Source: Clostridiales bacterium (GTDB lineage: Bacteria > Bacillota > Clostridia > Lachnospirales > Lachnospiraceae). Taken from it: 64,000 nucleotides of DNA. Shown in pieces: positions 57,923 through 64,000 of the stretch. The translations under genes and the position numbers were made by a program. The notes under the pieces are model-generated. The model saw only the letters and a program-made list of their open reading frames with translations. It was not told the DNA's origin and searched no databases. Numbering within the stretch: the stretch's first letter is position 1; each line of letters starts with the position of its first letter. The stretch is taken from positions 1 to 64,000 of the forward strand of contig JAQYAH010000005.1 of the NCBI GenBank assembly GCA_029227635.1. The letters run 5' to 3'.

Positions 57923-59095
57923 ATGAAAAATATTTCGCTTTTAGGCTCCACCGGTTCCATTGGTACCCAGACCCTCGAGGTGGTCAGGGCCTATCCTGAG
58001 GAGCTGTGTGTAAAAGCCCTGACCTGTGGAAGCCGCATAGGTCTTTTGAAAGAGCAGATAAAAGAGTTTAAGCCGGAGCTGGTTGTGGTTTTTGATCAGG
58101 ATAAGGCTCTGGAACTTGAGAAAGAAATTAAAAGTCCCGAGTTTTCCTCCTATGAGGAAAAGATCCCTGAGGTAATGTCTGGGATGGAGGGGCTTATTGC
58201 CGCAGCTACACTTTCCTCTGCAGACATTGTTTTGACTGCAGTGGTGGGAATGATTGGTATCAGGCCTACCATTGCGGCAATTGAGGCCGGTAAGGACATT
58301 GCCCTGGCAAACAAGGAAACCTTGGTTACGGCAGGACATATCATTATGCCGCTGGCAAAAGCCCACGGAGTGAAAATTCTTCCGGTGGACAGTGAACACT
58401 CGGCAATCTTTCAGTCTTTAAATGGTGAGGATCGGAAAGCACTGGATAAAATTCTTCTCACCGCATCCGGTGGTCCCTTCAGAGGCCGAAGAAGAGAAGA
58501 GCTTTCAAACATCACGCCTGAAGATGCCCTGAAGCATCCTAATTGGTCCATGGGAGCCAAAATTACCATAGATTCCTCCACGTTGGTCAATAAAGGACTT
58601 GAGGTGATGGAGGCACAGTGGCTTTTTGGTGTCCCTGCGGAGCAGATCCAAGTGGTGGTCCAGCCCCAGAGTATCATTCACTCAATGGTGCAGTTTGATG
58701 ACGGAGGTATTATCGCTCAGCTTGGCACTCCGGATATGAAGCTTCCAATAATGTATGCGCTTTTTTATCCCGAGAGAAAATTTCTTGAGGGGGAGCGACT
58801 GGATTTCTGGAAGCTGTCGGAGATCACATTTGAAAAGCCCGACACAGATAATTTCCCGGGACTTAGGCTTGCCTATGAAGCTGCAGGAGAAGGGGGCAGT
58901 ATGCCTACTGTGTACAATGCAGTGAATGAGGAGGCGGTGAGTCTTTTCCTTAGAAGAAAGATTGGATACCTGGATATCGCTGACACTATTGCTTGTTGTA
59001 TGAGTAGTCATAAAACCGTTAATAATCCGGATCTGGATCAGATCCTCATGATAGAAAATGAACTAAGAGGCGAAGTCGCCCGGAGGTTTGAATAA
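57923..59095 (+). CDS. dxr: 1-deoxy-D-xylulose-5-phosphate reductoisomerase
   Basis: LLGSTGSIGTQTLEVV, ALANKETLV, PVDSEHSAIFQ, TASGGPFRG, HPNWSMGAKITIDSSTLVNKGLEVMEA. Confidence 0.97.
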   Translation: MKNISLLGSTGSIGTQTLEVVRAYPEELCVKALTCGSRIGLLKEQIKEFKPELVVVFDQDKALELEKEIKSPEFSSYEEKIPEVMSGMEGLIAAATLSSADIVLTAVVGMIGIRPTIAAIEAGKDIALANKETLVTAGHIIMPLAKAHGVKILPVDSEHSAIFQSLNGEDRKALDKILLTASGGPFRGRRREELSNITPEDALKHPNWSMGAKITIDSSTLVNKGLEVMEAQWLFGVPAEQIQVVVQPQSIIHSMVQFDDGGIIAQLGTPDMKLPIMYALFYPERKFLEGERLDFWKLSEITFEKPDTDNFPGLRLAYEAAGEGGSMPTVYNAVNEEAVSLFLRRKIGYLDIADTIACCMSSHKTVNNPDLDQILMIENELRGEVARRFE

Positions 59096-59103
59096 GCAGT
59101 TTA

Positions 59104-60132
59104 ATGAGTATTTTTATTGCAATCATAATTTTCAGTTTCATAATCATTTTTCACGAGTTGGGACATTTCCTTTTGGCAAAAGCAAACGGAATAACAGTCA
59201 ACGAGTTTTGTCTGGGGCTTGGACCGAAACTCATAGGCAAAAAAATCGGTGATACTGTTTACAGTATCCGAGCACTTCCTTTTGGCGGAGCCTGCATGAT
59301 GCAGGGTGAAGATGAGGAGAATGAAGAAGAGGGATCGTTTGGAAGCAAATCAGTGCTGGCCAGAATCTCTGTTGTGGCTGCAGGGCCTGTATTCAATTTT
59401 TTTCTGGCTTTTCTTTTGTCCCTGATAATTGTGGGAGCCTATGGCTATGATCCTGCACAGATTTCCGGCACTATTGAGGGCTATGAGGCAGAAAAAGCCG
59501 GTCTTTTGGCAGGCGATGAGATTGTAAGCCTCAATAACAAGAACATTCATCTTTTCCGGGAGATCGGTATTTACCTTTCATTCCACGGAGATGAGCCGGT
59601 GACGGTGACCTATAGACGTGACGGTGAGCTTAATAGCTGTGTGATCGAGCCTTTAACCGGAGAAGAGGGTTATCCTATGCTTGGAGTCACATCTGTAGGT
59701 TATGTTAAGGGTAATTTTCTTCAGACGGTGAAGTACTCGGCATTGGAGGTCAAATACTGGATAGACACTACTTTCCAGAGCCTTAAAGCATTGATAACCG
59801 GGCAAGTTGGGCTTTCCGGAATCTCCGGTCCTGTGGGAATAGTATCATACATCGGCGATACATATGAGACGACATCAAAGATCAGCAGAAACGCAGTTAT
59901 CTCCAGTTTGCTTAACATATCCATTCTTTTGACTGCCAATTTGGGAGTTATGAATCTTCTTCCAATCCCGGCATTGGACGGATCCAGATTGGTCTTTCTT
60001 ATTGTGGAAGGAATCAGAAGAAAAAGAGTGGATCCAAAGAGGGAGGCAACTATCCATCTTATAGGAATGGCTTTTCTTATGGCTTTGATGGTGATAGTAC
60101 TTTTCAACGACGTGTGGAAGCTATTTGTCTAA
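59104..60132 (+). CDS. rseP: Site-2 protease family protein RseP (PDZ-containing)
   Basis: FHELGHFLLAK (HExxH), PDZ-like region, NLLPIPALDGSRLVFL. Confidence 0.95.
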   Translation: MSIFIAIIIFSFIIIFHELGHFLLAKANGITVNEFCLGLGPKLIGKKIGDTVYSIRALPFGGACMMQGEDEENEEEGSFGSKSVLARISVVAAGPVFNFFLAFLLSLIIVGAYGYDPAQISGTIEGYEAEKAGLLAGDEIVSLNNKNIHLFREIGIYLSFHGDEPVTVTYRRDGELNSCVIEPLTGEEGYPMLGVTSVGYVKGNFLQTVKYSALEVKYWIDTTFQSLKALITGQVGLSGISGPVGIVSYIGDTYETTSKISRNAVISSLLNISILLTANLGVMNLLPIPALDGSRLVFLIVEGIRRKRVDPKREATIHLIGMAFLMALMVIVLFNDVWKLFV

Positions 60133-60152
60133 GGGGATTATCAGGTTACAAA

Positions 60153-60181
60153 TTGCCATATGATTTATGAGATGGTATACT
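60153..60181 (+). promoter_or_regulatory. Putative promoter TTGCCA-N17-TATACT upstream of the DUF5717-like gene
   Basis: Spacing 17, about 50 bp upstream of the start region. Confidence 0.55.
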
Positions 60182-60203
60182 ATTCTAGTTAGATTGCGTT
60201 TTT

Positions 60204-63200
60204 TTGCATAGAATTGCGGAGCAGGTGGTTCCAGTGAAAGAGAAGATCAATCAGTTTTATAATGATGTTTTTGATGACAAAAGAAAAACACTGATCCTTC
60301 CTTCTACCCGTATCTTTTTCCATGTTAGGAAAGACGGGCAGTATAGCGGAAGCTTCGTCATAAAGAGCGGAGACTCAAGAAATGTGAGGGGTATGATCTA
60401 TACCTCTGACTACCGCATGCGCCTCAGAGAGACCGGATTTGACAGCCGTCAGACCAAGATCTCTTTTACCTATGATGCCTCAGGACTTACCCCCGGGGAG
60501 ATGCAGAAAGGCAAGTTTATTATAGTAAGTGAGGCGGGGGAATATGAGATCATCTTTACTGCTATGATCGAGATCCCTTACATCGAGACTTCCATGGGTA
60601 AGATCACCAATCTGGAAGAATTCACAAAGCTTGCTAACTACAATTACAACGAGGCGGCCAGTCTTTTTGCCTCCATAAAGTTCAGAGAAGTTATTGAGAA
60701 CGAGAAGGAGGAGGTTCAGAGCTACTATGAGGCGCTGAGAAAGATCCAGCTTAATCGAAACTCTCTGGAGGAATTCCTTATCGGAACCGGAATGAAGGAG
60801 AAGATCAGGATCAAGGTTGCAGACAAGGAACGCCTTTATGAGAACGTGGGAAGGACCCATACAGACTATATTGAAATCTCAAAGAACACCTGGGGATTCA
60901 TTCCTATCAGAGTGGAGACGGAGGGAGATTTTATCTCTGTGGATCTTGATGAGTTTACTTCCATGGAGTTTAAGAGCAATCGCTATGAGCTGGAATACAA
61001 GATTCTGATCAGTAAACTCCACAGAGGAAGGAATTTCGGATGTATCCGAATTATCAATCCCTACGGTACGGATGTGGTCAGGGTTGAGGCTTTTTCTGAG
61101 ATAACTGACGAGGATACCCTCAAAGCCTCAAAGGAGATTCAGAAGAAGAAGCTTGATCTTATCAGATACTACATTGATTACAAGTTCAAGAACCTGGGAC
61201 TTAATGTCTGGGCTTCAAAGAGCAAGGATATATTAAGTATTCTGGACGGAGGAGATGAGGAGGATACAGATTCAATTTATCCCCTTATCAGAGCCTATAT
61301 TCTTCTTGAGGAGAAAAAGACAGACGAGGCCAGAGTTGTTCTTGAGCCTTATGATAAGAAACGTTGGAGCAGAAATACCAACGTGGAGAACAAGGCGTTC
61401 TATCTCTTTTTGTCCTCCAAAGTCAAGAGGGAGCTTTCCTACTCGCTCAGAGTGGTAGACGAGCTTCAGAGACTTTATGACAGGAATGAGGACAACTGGG
61501 GAGTACTCTGGTCGCTTTTACAGGTGAAGGAGAACCTCATCCAGAACGGAGACCGACGTCTTCAGGTGCTGTCCAATCAGTGGGATTCAAGAAAGTTCCA
61601 CAGTATTCTCTATGTTGAGTCCTATCTGGCACTTATCGATCAGCCCGGACTCATTGATCTTGGAGATGCCTTCATTGTGCGCGTGCTTCTTTTTGCCATG
61701 AAGAGGGACATTTTAACCAGGGAGATAGCTTCCAGTATTGCCCTTGCAGTTACAAGACAGCACAGCTTTAATAAGTTTATTTTCAGCATCCTTAAGCGGT
61801 GCTATGAGCTTTTCCCTTCTAAGGAGATCCTCTCGGCAGTTTGCCGATACCTTATTTTGGGAGAGAAGACGGACAGAGAATACTTTATCTGGTACGAGAG
61901 AGGTATCAATGAGGGTATACACCTGGCCAAGCTCTATGAGTTTTTCCTGTACTCTGCGGGGGACGACAGGCTCACGGTTCTACCGGAAGCAATCTTTTTG
62001 TACTTCAGCCATCAGACGGAGCTGAGTGCCGAGAAGAAAATATTCCTCTACTCAAATCTGGTGAGACATCAGGCGGAGTACCCGGAGATCTATGATAACA
62101 ACTATGAACGTATGAAGGAGTTCACAAGGCAGCAGCTGATCGCCGGAAAGATCTCAGACAACCTCAGAGTGCTTTACAGGCATTTTCTGCCGGTATTTGA
62201 GCATACGCCGGAAATCTCGGATTCGGTTGCCAAGATAGTGTATACATATGAACTAAGAGTAGACAGACCGGATATCAGATACGCGGTGGTTATCCACAAC
62301 GGGCTTTCAAAAGCTGTCACAGTTCCGGTCATCGGAGGAACTGCCATGGTTCAGGTATACACCGGAGATGACCGAATACTGCTTAGAGACAACAGAGGGT
62401 ATACCTATTCCAACACAATAAACTTCGAGCTTAACCGACTGTTCCCTGAGGACAAGTATATCAGGGACCTGCGAAGAGAAGGTTGCGATAATATTGGAAT
62501 CCTTCTTTCAACCTGTGAATCAAGAATCATCGACCGGGACAACGAGAAGTATTATGAGATGCTTGTGACCAATGAGCAGGTGAGAGAGAAACTAAAAAGA
62601 GACACCAAGTGCAGTCTGTTGTTCTATCACTTTGAACAGGACAACACTTCCAAGGTCAAGCAGTACCTCTCTGAGGTCGATGAACTTTGGCTTGATGCGC
62701 AGGAGAGAAGCAAACTCATCGGTATATATCTGAGACAGAATCAGATCAAGAAGGCCTATGATGTCATCCGCAATTTCGGTTTCGAGGAAGTGGAACTCAA
62801 ATATCTAACGGAGCTCTGCAGCCGCTTTATCAAGGAAGAGTACTATCACGAGAACCGGCTTTTGCTGGCAGCCTGCTATTCCTGTTTTTGCAGGAACTGC
62901 TGCGAGGATTCCATGCTCTCTTTCCTGGTGGATTTCTTTATCGGCAAGACCTCGGACATGATGAATGTCTGGGAAGTAGCCAATGAACGGGGATTCAAGG
63001 TGGCAAGGCTTGAGGAGAGAATTCTCACCCAGATGCTTTTCTCCGAGGAACTGGTAAATGAGGAAGAGCTTTTCTATCACTACTATGTGAACGGAAGCAA
63101 TGAGAGAATCAGAAAGGCCTATCTGGCATACAGATGCTACGGGTATTTTGTTAAGAATCAGATCCTGCCGGAAAATTTCTTCGAGTATATTGAGACGGAA

Positions 63201-63761
63201 TTTGCTCATTCAGAGAGAATAAATACTATTTGCAAGCTGGCGGCGCTGAGGTACTACTCTGTGGAGGAAGCTAACGATCAGCTCATCAGGAGAATGCTCA
63301 ACGAGTTTCTGGATGACAGTATTTCCCAAGGATTTATGTTCTCCTACTTTACAAAGACAGGAGCAGAAGTTCTCAAGAAGTATCTCATGAACAATCGGGT
63401 GATGGTTCAGTATCAGAGTACAAGACGAGGCAAAGTTACGATCTACTACATGATCTGCAATGAGAATACTCACACAGAGAATTACAAAAGTGAGATCATG
63501 AGGGAGATATATAAGACATACTTCCTCAAAGAGTTTGTTCTCTTTTCCGGTGAAGTGCTCAAATACTTCATTATTGAAGAGACAGACAAGGGAAGCAGCG
63601 TGGTGGAGATCGGCGTCATCGATGAGAAAGACATCCGACACGATGACCACGGAAGATTATCAGAGATCAATAATATGCTTGAGGATGAGAGACCCGAGCA
63701 TTTACTGGAGGACTATGAGCGGAGGAATTATCTCACCGGTCAGCTTTTCCAGATACTTTAA
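60204..63761 (+). CDS. Large uncharacterised protein (DUF5717-like); true start probably GTG 60225 or 60234
   Basis: 1185-codon open frame; beta-rich N-terminal part followed by long helical-repeat-like region; no signal peptide or TM seen. Confidence 0.8.
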   Translation: MHRIAEQVVPVKEKINQFYNDVFDDKRKTLILPSTRIFFHVRKDGQYSGSFVIKSGDSRNVRGMIYTSDYRMRLRETGFDSRQTKISFTYDASGLTPGEMQKGKFIIVSEAGEYEIIFTAMIEIPYIETSMGKITNLEEFTKLANYNYNEAASLFASIKFREVIENEKEEVQSYYEALRKIQLNRNSLEEFLIGTGMKEKIRIKVADKERLYENVGRTHTDYIEISKNTWGFIPIRVETEGDFISVDLDEFTSMEFKSNRYELEYKILISKLHRGRNFGCIRIINPYGTDVVRVEAFSEITDEDTLKASKEIQKKKLDLIRYYIDYKFKNLGLNVWASKSKDILSILDGGDEEDTDSIYPLIRAYILLEEKKTDEARVVLEPYDKKRWSRNTNVENKAFYLFLSSKVKRELSYSLRVVDELQRLYDRNEDNWGVLWSLLQVKENLIQNGDRRLQVLSNQWDSRKFHSILYVESYLALIDQPGLIDLGDAFIVRVLLFAMKRDILTREIASSIALAVTRQHSFNKFIFSILKRCYELFPSKEILSAVCRYLILGEKTDREYFIWYERGINEGIHLAKLYEFFLYSAGDDRLTVLPEAIFLYFSHQTELSAEKKIFLYSNLVRHQAEYPEIYDNNYERMKEFTRQQLIAGKISDNLRVLYRHFLPVFEHTPEISDSVAKIVYTYELRVDRPDIRYAVVIHNGLSKAVTVPVIGGTAMVQVYTGDDRILLRDNRGYTYSNTINFELNRLFPEDKYIRDLRREGCDNIGILLSTCESRIIDRDNEKYYEMLVTNEQVREKLKRDTKCSLLFYHFEQDNTSKVKQYLSEVDELWLDAQERSKLIGIYLRQNQIKKAYDVIRNFGFEEVELKYLTELCSRFIKEEYYHENRLLLAACYSCFCRNCCEDSMLSFLVDFFIGKTSDMMNVWEVANERGFKVARLEERILTQMLFSEELVNEEELFYHYYVNGSNERIRKAYLAYRCYGYFVKNQILPENFFEYIETEFAHSERINTICKLAALRYYSVEEANDQLIRRMLNEFLDDSISQGFMFSYFTKTGAEVLKKYLMNNRVMVQYQSTRRGKVTIYYMICNENTHTENYKSEIMREIYKTYFLKEFVLFSGEVLKYFIIEETDKGSSVVEIGVIDEKDIRHDDHGRLSEINNMLEDERPEHLLEDYERRNYLTGQLFQIL

Positions 63762-63781
63762 GAAGAAGGGGGTGACTTTTT

Positions 63782-64000
63782 TTGAACAGAAAAGTAAGAG
63801 TAATCGGTTATGATCTTAACTACGACTATTGTCAGATCTCCTATAGCGGAGCGATTGAGGAGGAACCGGAGACTCTGTACCTCATGGATGAAAAAGAAGG
63901 CACCGAACTTCCTCTTATCATTGCCCGGCGCAACGACAGCACCGAGTGGATCACCGGAATGGAAGCCAGGAGGATCGATACACTTTCCGATGGGTTGGTA
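63782..64000 (+). CDS. Start of an actin/Hsp70-like (DUF5716-like) protein, truncated by window edge
   Basis: TTG start after GAAGAAGGGGG; MNRKVRVIGYDLNYDYCQISYSGAIEEEPETLYLMDEKEGTELPLIIARRNDSTEWITGMEARRIDTLSDGLV, phosphate-1-like motif VIGYDLN. Confidence 0.6.
   Translation, partial: MNRKVRVIGYDLNYDYCQISYSGAIEEEPETLYLMDEKEGTELPLIIARRNDSTEWITGMEARRIDTLSDGLV

Noticed and set aside
1-64000. CRISPR arrays, tRNA/rRNA genes, transposases, prophage, toxin-antitoxin or defence genes
   Set aside because: None recognised by reading; gene content is housekeeping. A tRNAscan/Infernal run would be needed to exclude small RNAs.

Overview
Near-continuous core-genome segment from a Gram-positive, Lachnospiraceae-like Firmicute. 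The lineage is inferred from gene content and style; no database was searched. Almost all genes are on the + strand; the - strand carries htpG, a DUF1015-like gene and a small membrane protein. Order: (1) rhamnose/wall-polysaccharide block (rfbD 3' part, two tandem LCP proteins, polyprenyl glycosylphosphotransferase, VanW protein with ChW repeats, two GT2 enzymes); (2) HtrA-like protease interrupted by an in-frame TAG; (3) murE-priA-def-fmt-Zn peptidase-rsmB-rlmN-PP2C-PASTA kinase-rsgA-rpe-thiN; (4) ychF, lgt; (5) a reduced dcw cluster (mraZ-rsmH-ftsL-pbp-mraY-murD-ftsQ-ftsZ) with a four-box candidate MraZ operator; (6) htpG with a perfect CIRCE in a divergent intergenic region; (7) pseudouridine synthase-ligA-divergent ClpX, lspA-like gene, DUF1015, fba, thrS, metA, a cysteine-free thioredoxin-fold protein, dUTPase; (8) glucosaminidase with ChW repeats; (9) pyrH-frr-uppS-cdsA-dxr-rseP; (10) a 1185-codon ORF (DUF5717-like) followed by the start of an actin/Hsp70-like ORF (DUF5716-like), the best candidate for an uncharacterised system. 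No rRNA, tRNA, CRISPR array, transposase or prophage was recognised.
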